Shown: positions 1 through 11,030 of the stretch, piece after piece
Position numbering within the stretch: the stretch's first letter is position 1
Layout: every line of letters starts with the position of its first letter
Source of the DNA: Flaveria trinervia
Taxonomy: Eukaryota; Streptophyta; Magnoliopsida; Asterales; Asteraceae
DNA: 64,000 bases
NCBI GenBank assembly: GCA_025506515.1
Contig: CM046457.1
Location: forward strand, 43,760,288 to 43,824,287
Reading direction: 5' to 3'
Position numbers and translations under genes: made by a program
Notes under the pieces: model-generated
The model's database searches: none
The model's input: the letters and a program-made list of their open reading frames with translations, nothing else
Told to the model about the DNA's origin: nothing

Positions 1-14
1 TGCATAGACGCCAT
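1..14 (-). CDS. Start of element A ORF3 (cut by window edge)
   Basis: The minus strand reads ATGGCGTCTATGCA from position 14 to 1. Element C has ATGGCGACCATGCA at the equivalent place (58767), where it opens ORF3. The match in sequence and in context (about 70 nt after a TATA box that follows the motif array) supports this as the ORF3 start codon. Only five codons lie in the window, so nothing can be said about the protein from this copy. Confidence 0.6.
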
Positions 15-84
15 GAGAGGAAGTTGTTTTGGAGAGGAACGTTAGGTTTGAAGAAGATGAAGCATGGAGAGCTCAGGTTAGGGG

Positions 85-92
85 TATTTATA
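85..92 (-). promoter_or_regulatory. TATA box upstream of element A ORF3
   Basis: The minus strand reads CCCGTACCTATAAATACC, with TATAAATA 70 nt before the ORF3 start codon. Element C has CCCGTACCCTATATATACC at the same relative place. The shared CCCGTACC lead-in and TATA core suggest a conserved internal promoter. Transcription from it is inferred. Confidence 0.55.
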
Positions 93-107
93 GGTACGGG
101 GTGAGGA

Positions 108-770
108 AACGACTGAAGGATGTGGTGTTAGTCATCAGTAGTTTTAAACGACCGTTGACATGGTATTATCCTTTCAGACGTTGAAACAGCTGAAGTCGTG
201 GTGTTAGGCATCAGTAGTTTAGAAAACTACTGAAGACCGTGGTTTGACTTCAGATGATTGAAACAACTGAGGACATGGTGTTTGTCATCAGTAGATGAAA
301 CTACTGAAGACAGTGGTTTTGTCATCAGCTGTTGTAAACAACTGAAGACTTGGTATTAGTCATCAGTAGTTATAAAAAACTATGGACGTGGTTTTGCTTC
401 AGTTGTTAAAATGAAACAGCAGTTGTACAAACGACTGAAGAGAAAGTTCTCTTCAGCTGTTTTCGTCAATTCTTAGCTTTTCAGCTGTTTCAAACTGTCC
501 TCAACACATTCATCAGTCTTTATGGCTGATTTCAGTTGTTTCATAGGACATCAGTACTTATCTGTTTTTACTGATTGCAGTAGTTGACTGCATCAGTAGT
601 TGTAACTACATCAGTAGTTTAGAACAGATGAAGTACTTCAGTACTTGTGAGACATTTAGCCTTCAGTAGTTATAAAAACTACTGAGGTTAAAAGAGCTCA
701 TCAGTACTTATATGTGACAGGTACTCATGATCATCAGTATGAATTACTGAGATCATCAGTAGTTGTCACT
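108..770. repeat. Motif array between pol and ORF3 of element A
   Basis: This 0.65-kb non-coding spacer is packed with short repeats in both orientations: CAGTAGTT / AACTACTG, CAGTTGTT / AACAACTG, CAGTCGTT and CAGCTGTT, usually as TTCAG or CATCAG plus the core, often as inverted pairs a few bases apart. The same vocabulary fills the LTR of A at 7480-7990 and the spacer of C (57940-58660). No open frame of substance crosses it. It lies where a promoter or enhancer for ORF3 would be expected. Confidence 0.8.
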
Positions 771-789
771 ATTCTAGCTGCAGCATACC

Positions 790-1290
790 AAGCCTTAACA
801 CCAGGTTTGGAAAGTTGAACTATCCAAAGGCTTAGTAAAAATGTCTGCAAGCTCATCAGCACTAGGCACAAACTTAGGATCAATCAGACCTTTTTCAAAA
901 CAATCCCTTATAAAATGATGTCTGATCTCTATATGTTTGGTCCTAGAGTGCTGGACTGGATTTTTGACAATGCAAAGAGCTGAAGCACTATCCATTAACA
1001 ATGGAGTCTTAGTCTCTGTAATGCCATAATCCAAAAGTTGGTTTTGAAGCCAGAGTACCTGAGATGTACAGCTTGCAGCAGCAATGTACTCTGCTTCCGC
1101 AGTGGATGTAGCAACTGAGGTCTGTTTCTTGCTCTGCCAAGAAATCAAGCAGTTGCCTAGGAATTGACATCCACCAGAAGTTGATTTCCTGGTCAACTTA
1201 CACCCTGCATAGTCACTGTCAGAAAAAGCAACTAATTTACCAGAATGTCCGGTAGAATACCATAAACCTAGAGATGGAGTGCCTTGCAGA
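790..1290 (-). pseudogene. pol: RNase H domain of element A pol
   Basis: Copia RNase H, which removes RNA from the RNA:DNA hybrid during reverse transcription. An open segment (1196-795, 133 aa) carries STSGGCQFLG, the SWQSKKQTS and STAEAEYIAA signatures, LLMDSASALC with a catalytic Asp, and the closing KTKHIEIRHHF-like and LADIFTKPLD motifs typical of copia pol ends. The preceding DSDYAG part lies at about 1200-1230 in another frame, so at least one frameshift splits the domain. The sequence is very close to element C 57440-57900. Confidence 0.9.
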
Positions 1291-2430
1291 TATCTAAAGA
1301 TCTCTTGACTGCAATCAGATGAGACTCTTTAGGTGCAGCCTGAAATCTAGCACAAACACATGTAGCAAACATAATATCTGGTCTAGAAGCTGTTAAATAC
1401 ATCAAGGACCCAATCATACATCTGTAAAGTGTTTCATCAACCACTTTACCTTTCTGATCTGAGTCCAGTTGTGTGGTGCTGCTCATGGGAGTAGAACAGG
1501 GCTTACAGTTTTGTAAATCAAACTTTTGCAAAAGATCTTTTGTATATTTGGATTGATGAATAAAAATTCCATCAGCCTTTTGTTTGATTTGCAACCCCAG
1601 AAAGAACTGTAATTCTCCCATGGCACTCATTTCAAACTTCTGTTGCATCAACTTTGTAAAGGCATCACACAACTTTGGATCAGAGGATGCAAAAATGATA
1701 TCATCTATAAATTTGAACAAGTAGATTATGCTGCCCAGCTTTCTTAATGAATAAAGTCTTGTCTATGGAGCCTCTAGTGAAATTGTTTCCAGAAGAAAGT
1801 TTGATAATGTCTCATACCAGGCTCTGGGAGCTTGTTTTAACCCATAAAGAGCTTTATCAAGCTTATACACCCAATTAGGATGTTTATTGTCCTCAAAGCC
1901 TGGAGGTTGACATACATAAACCTCTTCTTTAACTTTTCCATACAAAAATGCACTTTTGACATCCATTTGAAAGACTTTAAGGTTTGATAAGCAGCATAAG
2001 CTAAAAACAATCGAATTGCTTCCAGTCTGGCTACAGGGGCAAAGGTTTCATCATAATCAATACCTTCTTCTTGTGCAAACCCCTGAACAACCAGTCTGGC
2101 CTTGTTCTTAACAATAAGCCCATTTTCATCAGTTTTGTTCCTAAACACCCATTTAGTGCCTATTGCACACTTACCTGGAGGTAGAGGAACCAGTTCCCAC
2201 ACTTGCTGTTTCTTGAACTGAAGAAGCTCAAGCTGCATGGCATCAACCCATCCATTGTCCTTTAAAGCAATGTGATAATTCTTTGGCTCTTGCTGACTGA
2301 TGAAGAGAGCATAGAAGCAGAAATTGAAATTTGACTTCTTTGTTGATACTCCAGCAGTGATATCACCAATGATTGAGACATGGGGTGATTCTTCAGATCT
2401 TGATACACAATGAGATCTGTGCAAGTGTTT
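1290..2430 (-). pseudogene. pol: Reverse transcriptase domain of element A pol
   Basis: Copia RT in three overlapping segments (2424-1837, 1966-1763, 1720-1268). Visible motifs in order: GTKWVFRNKTDENG, KARLVVQGFAQEEGIDY, FAPVARLEAIRLFLA, DVKSAFLYG with the first catalytic Asp, VCQPPGFED, KALYGLKQAPRAWYE, then the catalytic box and FFLGLQI, and SLMYLTASRPDI near the RNase H border. The YVDD box is damaged: by comparison with element C two bases are missing just before it, and the downstream frame reads FIDD. The upstream end holds a degenerate, Ser/Pro-rich linker from integrase. Confidence 0.9.
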
Positions 2431-2479
2431 GTAGCCGGTTCAGCAGCAACAGATGGTGATGGTGAATCATTTCCTTGAA

Positions 2480-3840
2480 ACCAATCAGTGGATGGTAATT
2501 CAAAGGAAGTTGAATTCGAAGAAATCTCATCAGTTGTTGTGGATGGTGCTACTGGCGCTACAGGAACATCAGGTCTAGTGAGTCAGGCAGCTGATCACTA
2601 AACCTGAAGAGGTGAGTACTGCAATCATCATCATCATCAGCAGTACCACCAGGTGGTGAACTGTTGACAGGAGCAGCAACAGCAGGAGTTTGATAAGGAA
2701 CATATTGCAGTATGTCCAAATCAAATAACTCCACAGGACTTTGTGGAATCTTGTCCTTTGGAGATTCATTAAACTTAACATGTAGAGTTTCTTCAACCAT
2801 CTTTGTTCTGCAGTTGAAGACTCTGTATGCCTTGCAAGTAGATGAATAACCAACAAAGTATCCTGCATCCACCTTAGGATCAAATTTGTGGAGTTGATCC
2901 TTTGTGTTGAGAATAAAACAGGGACACCAAATGCTTTGAAAAATGAAATCAGAGGAGCCAAATGATGGAGAACTTCATATGGAGTCTTCATCAACCTCTG
3001 ATTTACTAAAACTCTATTTTGCACATAACAAGCTGTGTTGACAGCTTCGGCCAAAAGGTCAATGGCAAACCTGAGTCAGCCAGCATGGACCTTGCAGCTT
3101 CAATGAGGGTCCTGTTCTTTCTCTCCACTACTCCATTTTGTTCTGGAGTCCTTGGAATGCTGAACTGCCTTTTGATTCCCTTTGAAAGATAGAAGTCATC
3201 AAGTGTATGATTTCTGAACTCAGTTCCATTATCACTCCTAATACACTTGACTGGAAGGGAATACTTCTCAATGTACAGCACAAAGTGGATAATCTTCTGA
3301 GCAGCCTCATCCTTTGAATGTAGAAAGAAAGTCCATACAAATCTGGAGTAATCATCCACAATTACCAGACAGTATTTCTTCTTTGCCATGCTCATTACTC
3401 TCACAGGACCAAATAGATCCATATGCAGTAATTGCAAGCAGGCAGTGGACTTGGACACTTCAATAGGAGGAAATGAGACCTTGTGCTGTTTTCCTTTTAA
3501 ACAAGCAGTGCAGGTTTCATCACAGTGGAACTCCTTTATTGGTAAGCCTCTGACTAAACTATTGTGGCTAAGCTGATTCATGTTTTTGAGATTAACATGA
3601 CCAAGCCTCCTGTGCCACAGTTTAGATTCTTGAGAAGAGGCTTTGGAAAATAGGCAAGGATTGCCTTTGAGATCTATCTTCTTAGAGAGATCTAAGGCAT
3701 ACACTCTTCCTGTCCTGTTGGCTTTCAGGAGAGTGTGATCATCCAACACCTTGTCAATCAAGTGCAAAACTTTGGATGACAGAATCCTACAGTTTTGACT
3801 TGTGAAAAGGGCAACATGGCCTTATCACACATTTGACTGA
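2480..3840 (-). pseudogene. pol: GAG-pre-integrase and integrase of element A
   Basis: Integrase inserts the cDNA into the genome. The segment 3767-3006 (253 aa) carries the HHCC zinc-binding region (LWHRRLGHVN, then CTACLKGKQ) and the catalytic core: HMDLFGP, IVDDYSRF (first Asp), CIRSDNGTEF (second Asp) and TPEQNGVVERKNRTL (Glu). All three DDE residues are present in one frame. The C-terminal part (YSSTCKAYRVFNCRTK, 2872-2558) is in a different frame after single-base breaks near 2880-3050. A His/Asp-rich (CAT)n stretch at about 2624-2640 encodes poly-Asp in the linker to RT. Confidence 0.9.
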
Positions 3841-4180
3841 CACTCAAGAGGTGTACTTGAGATTTTCCACATGATTAACATCATCAAATTTGATTTCTCC
3901 ATTGGAGACAAAGCCCTTACCGATGATGTAAACCCTAGCATCATTGCCAAAAGAGACAAATCCCTTCTTTCCTTGAGAGTAGTCATGAAGAAGAGAGATG
4001 TTCCCAGTCATGTGCATAGATCCCCCACTGTCTACATACCAGATGCTACTTTGGCATGTTGAAGAACCCTGCAATAATAAACAATCAGTTAGTTTTAGAG
4101 ACCCAAACCTTTTTGGTTTTGGGCCTGGTCTCATCAATAGATGGTAAACTAACATGTTTATTTGTAACAACAGCCTGAGA
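3840..4180 (-). pseudogene. pol: Aspartic protease of element A
   Basis: A copia-type retropepsin that would cleave the Gag-Pol polyprotein. The active site reads WYVDSGGSMHMTGN (about 4035-3994), the usual VDSGCSRHMTG with Gly-Gly-Ser-Met replacing Gly-Cys-Ser-Arg; the catalytic Asp is retained. It continues through SFGNDARVYIIGKGFVSNGEI and ends in a frame break near 3845, just before integrase. Confidence 0.88.
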
Positions 4181-6920
4181 AGAAGAAGATGGTGTAGAAG
4201 AGGAGTCCTTTGGCTTAGACCTCCTTTTCTGTGGTTTCAACATAGGAGAATCTAGTTGGTTAACTCTACCCAACAGATGTTGTACCATCATCACCAGCTG
4301 TGTCTGATTTGTGATAAAGCTTTCAGCTCATCAGACACATTGCTAGTGGAGTTAGATAAGGTCCTATGTTGCACCTTCTTCTTTTGAGCACCCTCAGCTG
4401 TCACCTGTTTAACTCCTTCCTTTTGGATTGCTTTAAGGACTTAAGGGTTACAGGATTTGATGTTGCTGATACAAATGTGGTCTCAAACTCAGTTTTCATT
4501 TTTACCATTTTCTCATTAATTTCTTCTTTTGTTTGAGTTTGGAACCTCTTTTGTACCAACAATCATCTGTAAGATGATTGAACAAACCACATACTTCACA
4601 TGGTTTCTTCTTCATCTTAGGTTGATCATCAACTAAAGATGGTGAAGCAACAGAAGACTTGTTCTTCAATGCTTTGGAAGCATTGGTTGCTTTCTTGACA
4701 GCTCTTTAGTAGTCTTCAAACTCTTTCTACTGCCAGTTTTCTTCTCTTCAGTGCTGACAGCAGTTGAAGTTTGAACTTCAGGTGTTAAATCCTGCTCTCC
4801 AGTCCTTTCAGGACCTTCAGGATTAACTCCTGAGTTGATCAACTTATTGATCATGTGAATGTCAGCATTTGGACCATCAACATCAGCTGATAGGTTCAAG
4901 GAGGACTTGATGCTGACTGCTACTTCTGATTGTGCTGTATCAGAAGGTAGATCACATGATTTGATGGATTGGTTATCACTCTCACCATCAGATTCTACCT
5001 CTGCTCTTGGGGTAAAATCTGTAGGTGGAGCAGTGTGATTGTAGCCAATTCCAAACTTCACATTTGAAGCAGATTGCTTACTAAGAAGCATTTCAAAACC
5101 TTTGCATGATTGTACCCATCTATCACACTCGACCTGGGTAACTGCAAGGGTTTCTTTGAGATCTTTGTACTTCTCTAGAAGTACATTCTCTAGCCTTATC
5201 ATCAATTATTTGGCAATTCAGTTTATAAACCTCATCATTTTTATCTTTGAGCACAAACTCAAACTCAGCTTTGTTTTTGGAATTATTTGTTCTAGCTCAA
5301 TGTTCTTATTAATTAAAGCTACATTTGCTTCTCTAATGGAAGCAAATGCTGCTATGCATGTTCAGAACATAATTTGGCTTTTGCCTCAGAGGATACCTGT
5401 GATACCTGAGGTGTAGAGGCATTGGAGATGAATGAAGTATCAGCAGACTCCAAAGCCATAAGAGCTAGATTCCCAAAGGGACTGTCACCACCATGTGACC
5501 AGCACCTGAGAACAGTTGATCATGACCAGACAAGTCATCTGGTAAACTGCTCCAGTCAACAACTCCTGGGGTGAAGAAGCTGTGTTGTTGAGATGAAGGT
5601 TGTTGATGAGATGGGAAGGCTGAGGTTCTGGTAATGCATGAGGTTGTGGTGTCATAGGAACTTGAACTTGATTTGACTGTGGCATGTAATAACAAGGGTA
5701 CTGATATGGCATTTGACCCTGAGGAACAAAATATGCCGGAGATTGTTGTTGAGGATGATGACTAGATGTGACAGGATGTTGCCCTCTGTGTTGTTGACTA
5801 TTGCCAGGAAAAGTCACAAAGGGTGCAGTAGAGTTTGATCCAGTTGATCTACACTCTCTTGCAAAGTGTCCAAGCCGTTGGCATTTGTGACACCTCAACT
5901 TGCTCTTGTCAAAACCAACTTTGGTTTTGCCAGAGAGTCCTGGGAATTTTCTTCCAGTTCTTTTGTAGAACTTCTGAGATCTGATATTTATCAAGGCCAT
6001 TTGGCTCAAAATATCCATCTCTTCTAAGTCATCATCAGCAATCCCCTTGAGATCATCCATAATGAAACATAGATTGTCATTATTACACCCAGTGAAATGA
6101 CCATCAACACTTACAAATGCAGAATCAGAAGTGCTCGAAGAGAAATTAATATGCTCATCATACTGGCATTCAGATGAAGCATATTCTGACTCATGACCCA
6201 CCAAGGCAGTGTTGCCTTGTATAAAGTCTTCAGTGAGCTTTCCAGATGAAGACAGCTTTCTCTTCTGTTCTATCTCTCTCTCAAAAGTGAGCAATTTCCC
6301 ATGGAGTTGGGTGAGAGATAGTTTGTCCAACTTGCACTGGAGCGTAGGACAATAGTATATGTGTCCCATCTCTCAGGCAGTGATCTGAGAAATCTGTTAT
6401 TCATCTGAATATTGGTGTATTCAAGTTTGACCATTTTTAGTTCAGAGATCAAACAAGAAAACCGCTCATATTGTTGAGTCAGTGTCTCACCCTTTCTATG
6501 AGAGAATGTCTCATATTGTTGGGCAAGAATTTCTCTATTATTTGCCAAGACCTCATCTGTTCCTCCAAATTGTTCTTTCAAAGCAATCCAGGGGTCATGG
6601 GCAGTTTCATGATGCATTAGCCAGAATAGATTTCATTGGGCAAAGCCATGGCCAGAATTCCATGGGCTTTTGCATCAATCTCAAGCAACTTCTTATCCTC
6701 ATCTGAGTATTGCTCCTCCTCTTCGGAACCATTTGATTGGTTTCGGGTTATTCACCATAGGCTTGTGTGGACCATGTACCACTGATGTCCAACACCCTGC
6801 GCTGTTAACAGACAGGTGATGGAGCATACGTCTTTGCCATATGTTATACTCATTCCTAACCAGCATAGGAGGCTTGGTTGAGGAACCAGTATTGTGAGGA
6901 TCATTGGAGGGAGTGGTCAT
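4180..6920 (-). pseudogene. gag: gag of element A (capsid, two separated zinc knuckles)
   Basis: Start chosen at 6920 (MTTPSNDPHNTGSS), 220 nt downstream of the primer site; element C starts with a matching MTTSSNDPFNTGSS. LVRNEYNIWQRRM and TLTQQYERFSCLISELK with LRSLPERWD are the capsid-type copia gag (UBN2-like) domain, split by breaks near 6700 and 6270. The first zinc knuckle is CHKCQRLGHFAREC (5892-5851), followed by a Gln/Pro-rich stretch (5800-5500). After a charged, probably coiled-coil linker (5205-4666) comes a second knuckle (4600-4559) just before protease. At least five frame breaks are present. Confidence 0.85.
4559..4600 (-). other. Second CCHC zinc knuckle of element A
   Basis: Codons read C-EV-C-GLFN-H-LTDD-C, an exact CX2CX4HX4C spacing, followed by WYKKR. 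It sits about 1.3 kb from the first knuckle and about 0.5 kb before the protease. Element C (54135-54176) and element E (38505-38546) keep an equivalent second knuckle in the same place, and B has three in tandem there. Confidence 0.85.
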
Positions 6921-7140
6921 TTTCAGTTCAAAAACAGTTTAGTTCAAGTTTTAAAAAGTTTTAGACAAACCACAACAAACTCAATGAGAACCAAGAAAAG
7001 ATCTCAGGATGAATGAGCAGAAATACAGAAAATTCAATCTCTATAACCGTTTCTTGCAAAAACAAAAGCTAATTCAATCAAACTTGGATCTTGAATAGCA
7101 GTTTCAATGATCAATTATTAGATCGATCAATGATTAACCT

Positions 7141-7152
7141 GCTCTGATACCA
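7141..7152 (-). promoter_or_regulatory. Primer binding site of element A (tRNA-iMet)
   Basis: The minus strand reads TGGTATCAGAGC, the complement of the 3' end of initiator-Met tRNA, two bases after the LTR end (CTGTCA AA TGGTATC). It fixes the inner border of the 5' LTR. The 220 bp between it and gag is untranslated leader with no other feature I recognise. Confidence 0.92.
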
Positions 7153-7154
7153 TT

Positions 7155-8058
7155 TGACAGGATCAGTGATCACAAGTTTGATGTATCAGAATATAAAGCA
7201 GCGGAATACAAACACGAATTAGACAAATTGTAGCAAGCAATCGATATTTGTAAGCATTAAGAGCATACGGTTATAGGGAGAGAATATGTATTTCTGATTT
7301 CTAGGAATGTTTATAGATGTAGAATATTTCTAATCAAATCAATCATCATTCCATTCAATTACTCATTTCATCACTGGTTACAATAGGTTGTCACTCCTTA
7401 TATAGAGTGCAACATCACTGCTGTTATCACGGAAAGTGACAACTGGCAGATCTAATACAAAAATAACTAATTCTTAACAAACTACTGAAATGTTCACAAC
7501 TACTGAGAACATATCAGCATGTTAAGTACAAAATATAAAACTACTGAAACTACAACGACTGAAGAACAAGCTCTTCAGTCGTTTTACAAAACTACTGAAA
7601 CATAAAACTACTGAAATAGAAATATAAAATACTGATATCACAACTACTGAAGAAGTACTCTTCAGCAGTTGTGACAAACTACTGAGGCTTCAGTACTTGA
7701 TCTTCAGACTTTGACCTTCAGGTGTTTCATCAGCTGATGACTTCAGTAGATATCATCAGCTGATGTCTTCAGTCTTTGTCTTCAGACTTTGTACATCAGT
7801 TGTTGATCTTCAGCACTTGTGAACTCTTCAGCTGTTGTACTTCAGTACTTTGGTCTTTCAGCTTCAGCACTTGTGTTCTTCAGCTGTTGTACTTCAGCAC
7901 TTTGGTTCTTCAGCTGTTAAGGTCTTCAGCACTTGATCTTCAGCTGTTGAAGTCTTCAGCACTTGTCAAACTACTGATGAGGCTTTCAGCAGTGTTGTGA
8001 TACCGTGTGGGACTTAGAGGGTTTCTGATCTTGGCTCATTGGTTCTTTTGGTCCAACA
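7155..8058 (-). repeat. 5' LTR of element A (904 bp)
   Basis: On the minus strand it begins TGTTGGACCAAAAGAACC and ends GATCCTGTCA, giving TG...CA ends. It is almost identical to the LTR of D (42594-43487). The outer two-thirds (U3, 7480-7990) is a dense array of CAGTAGTT, CAGCTGTT, CAGTACTT and CAGCACTT motifs. A TATA box (TATATAAGG on the minus strand, near 7397-7405) precedes the presumed R/U5. It shares its first 30 or so bases and motif array with element C, but the U5 end differs. Confidence 0.9.
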
Positions 8059-10285
8059 CTTTCAGAGAAGCAAAGCTCCAAGGAATAATGGAGGAATGCT
8101 CATTCAAGCACAAAAATCGAAGGTTGCAACAGCTCAAAAGACTTTTCAAAAGCCTTACAAAGTCTTCCTATTCCAGAGCTTAAAGATGAAACCAAATCAT
8201 TGATGAAACAAAGAAAGCAGAGTAGTCAACATAAAAGATGGAATGATTGGAGTGCATAGCAGATCAATTTACAAATGACTTAACATCAAGTTTGTCCTTA
8301 TTGCAGAAATTCAAAGAGGAAGATTGGTCAGAAAAAACAATGACCGAAAGTGGAAAGTGATGAAGAGGAAGATAAACTATGATTGGAGTGACAAGTCTGA
8401 CCCTAAAGAGATACAGAGGAGTAGCTCTAATGGTTCAGTCTGATCAACCAAAGGTTAAATCTTCTACTTCATCATCTGAAACCCAGTTCCAAACTTTCCT
8501 GAAATATCATCAGACGTAAGAGAAAGCTTTGCACCAAATCATGCTTTGAACATGTGAACATACAAAAAAACTATTCATTCAAAATCTGGAAAATCAAAAC
8601 AGAGGAATCTATGCATAATCAATTAAATCTGATCATAAAACTGCAGATCAAAAGTATCTTCTTTCAAATTCAAGGAACAAAACAATCAAAGATTTAGAAA
8701 TTGTTACAAACAACTAGAATAGATGACCAAGAATCTTGAACAAGAGAAAAAGCACATGCTGCTACAAGTTGATCTAGCAAAAGTAAAGAGTTCAAAAAGA
8801 TTGATAGTAGAAAAACTAATCAGTAAAAGGAAAGATAAACAAAAAGCAGGATTAGGTTTCATCATGAAACTATGCCTGAATCTATCACAAACACATACGA
8901 GAGAATTTCAATACTCGTGATCATTCACCTGAAAATAAAGCAAAGCTTAAAGCCTTTCAGATCAAAACCAAGAATGCAGAAGAAGAAAAAGAAATGTCCA
9001 AGTGTTTGTTGAAAAGATCAAGAAAAAATCAAAAATGGACATCCAATCAAGATAAAATCATATGAACCAAAACAACAAAACAAAATATCTCTTCTGATCA
9101 AATTCATAATGTAATAGAAGAAGTAAGAATTCAAAATAACGATAAACAACAGAGAGGAACATCAGAAGATTCAAACACAATTAATATGAAACATTTTCAA
9201 TCAGAAAAGAAATCTTCTTCTGATGGTGTTCAATCTGAAAATAAACCAAGCTCTTCTAAATCAAAGAATCAAAGAAGAAGAAAGAAATCTGCAAAAGCAA
9301 CATCTGAACAAAAAAAAAGTTCAGAAAATTTGATTAAAGCAACAATTCAAACAACAAAAATAAAACCAATTAAATTTGTGTCAGCAGGTATGCTAAATAT
9401 GAATTCTCTTTCAAATAATAAAGCAAATGTTATGAACAAATCAAACTCTGATCTGTAATCTAGTTCAGATTCAAAGGCTTCCGTTGTAGCAAAAAGATTT
9501 GTTTCTAATACATTCAAGAAGGAAGTTCATGTTAAACAAATGAACAATAATCTGACACAAAATCAAACTGTGAAAAAAAAAAGACAACAGCTTAACTATA
9601 TGACACCAAAATCAAACATTATGTCATTGTTAAAAGTTAACAAAAATTGTTTTTAACACCACAAAAGTACTGTGAAATTTGTGATATGAAAAATCACAAT
9701 ACTGTTGAGTGCTACTTCAACAAATACTGTCACATATGTGACATGAGAAATCATTCGACAGCAGATTGTTACTATAACAAATATTGTACTTATTGTGATG
9801 AAAAGACTCACAACACTGTAGATTGTTACTTTAGAAATAGATCTCTCACTAGAAACTTTGCAAAATCAAACATAAGCAAAGGATTTGCTAATCCACAGTA
9901 TTTGAGAAATCAAACTAATGGATTTCAAAGAGACATTAATCAACCTAATGTAGGTTTGAGATCTTTTCTTAAGAACAACTATATGAGCTCAAAACATAAT
10001 ATGCAAGAACACTTTATACCAAGATCTATAGGATGACTAATAAAAATGTTTGACATCAATACATTTCAAAAGATGATCAATCAAATGGTATGATTGTTCA
10101 CAAAAATAAATCAAACAATTTTCAGAATAAAATTGGTAAATTCATCAAAAATAAACCTGATTTGAATAACATTATAAACAATTTACAATTATTGATAAAT
10201 TTGGAAAGCCCAAGACCATTTCGGCTTGGGTAGATATTTCAACTTAACTTTCTTGTACAGGTACGCCCAAAAAGACCAATCAATA
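8059..10285 (+). pseudogene. gag: Degenerate gag of element B
   Basis: No intact frame longer than about 130 codons. The stretch is A-rich and encodes Lys/Ser/Asn/Gln-rich fragments (8723-8920; 9186-9458 with SSSKSKNQRRRKKS) like the charged gag linkers of related copia elements. The recognisable part is the tandem zinc-knuckle block ending at 9826. The first capsid portion is missing or unrecognisable because element A is inserted at 8058. The assignment rests on position before the protease and on the knuckles. Confidence 0.65.
9671..9826 (+). other. Three tandem CCHC zinc knuckles in element B gag
   Basis: Three copies of CX2CX4HX4C follow at an exact 19-residue (57-nt) period: CEICDMKNHNTVEC, CHICDMRNHSTADC, CTYCDEKTHNTVDC, joined by Y[FY]NKY linkers. 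The copies differ at several positions, so the expansion is not recent. Zinc knuckles bind the element RNA; the other copia elements here have a single knuckle in this position. Confidence 0.88.
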
Positions 10286-11030
10286 CATGGTATGTGGATA
10301 GTGGGTGTAGTCGGCACATGACAGGCAATACTGCCTTGTTACAAGATTTTAAGTCAAAAGATGGAACTCACGTCGCCTTGGTGGTAATGTTGGAGGAAAA
10401 AATAACTGGAGAAGGAACAGTATCCAATGGGATAATAAGCTTTGATAAAGTCAACTTTTGTTCACAGTTGAACTTTAATCTTTAAGCGTATCTCAAATAT
10501 GTGACAATCTTATTTCTGTTCTGTTTGATAATTCATTCTGTTATGTTTGAAACCAGGTTTCAAGATAAGCAAAGATTGGGTGATTGTTACAGCTGAGAGA
10601 GATAGAGATGTATACAAATTGGATATGTCTCGAGTTGATCCTTCAACTGAAACAACATGCCTAATTGCAAAGGCATCAAATGATGAAAGCCAGCTTTGGC
10701 ATAGACGTCTCGGTCATTCAGATTTCAAGAACATGAACAAGCTTGTAGCAGGAAATCATGTCATTGGACTTCCATCCAAGAAGTTTGCAACAAATGATCA
10801 CTGCTCAGCATGTTTGAAGGGAAAGCAACACAGAGCGTCTTATAAGTCCAAGCCTATAAACTCAACATCCAAACCTCTTCAGATGTTACATATGGACCTT
10901 TTGGACCAACAAACGTCAAGAGTATTGGACGAAAATCATATTGTTTAGTTATCATTGATGACTTTACAAGATTTTCATGGGTTTTCTTTCTTTATGCCAA
11001 ATATGAAACAGTTGAATTAATTCAAATTGA
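10285..11030 (+). pseudogene. pol: Protease, GAG-pre-integrase and integrase start of element B
   Basis: Protease active site WYVDSGCSRHMTGN is intact at 10285-10326. GAG-pre-integrase follows in a new frame (10547-10948): SQLWHRRLGHSDFKNMNK with the HH pair and CSACLKGKQH with the CC pair. After HMDL a one-base loss shifts the frame; the next frame reads VIIDDFTRFSWVFFLY with the first catalytic Asp, then integrase stops at about 11025, where it joins RNase H sequence. The rest of integrase and all of RT are absent. Confidence 0.85.

Larger units (their letters stand above)
1..8058 (-). mobile_element. Element A: Ty1/copia (SIRE-type) retrotransposon, 3' end off-window
   Basis: Read on the minus strand this is 5' LTR (8058-7155), tRNA-iMet primer site, gag (from 6920), protease, integrase, RT, RNase H (ending about 790), a motif-rich spacer and the first bases of ORF3 at the window edge. 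Domain order PR-IN-RT-RH is diagnostic of Ty1/copia. The RNase H signature and the extra 3' ORF point to the SIRE lineage. The right LTR end (ACA at 8056-8058) abuts gag-like DNA of element B, so A is nested in B; the target-site duplicate would be CTTTC (8059-8063) but its partner is off-window. A is close kin of C (same gag, pol and spacer motifs) and of D (near-identical LTR). Confidence 0.92.

Noticed and set aside
7776..8000. Leu/Ser-rich open frame within the LTR of A (and its twin at 43204-43446 in D)
   Set aside because: It is the translation of the CAGCTGTT/CAGCACTT motif array; it lies wholly in LTR U3 and the repeat explains the frame.
8723..8920. Small Lys-rich frame considered as a separate host gene
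   Set aside because: It is embedded in degraded gag of element B, with no start context, and its charged composition matches gag linkers.
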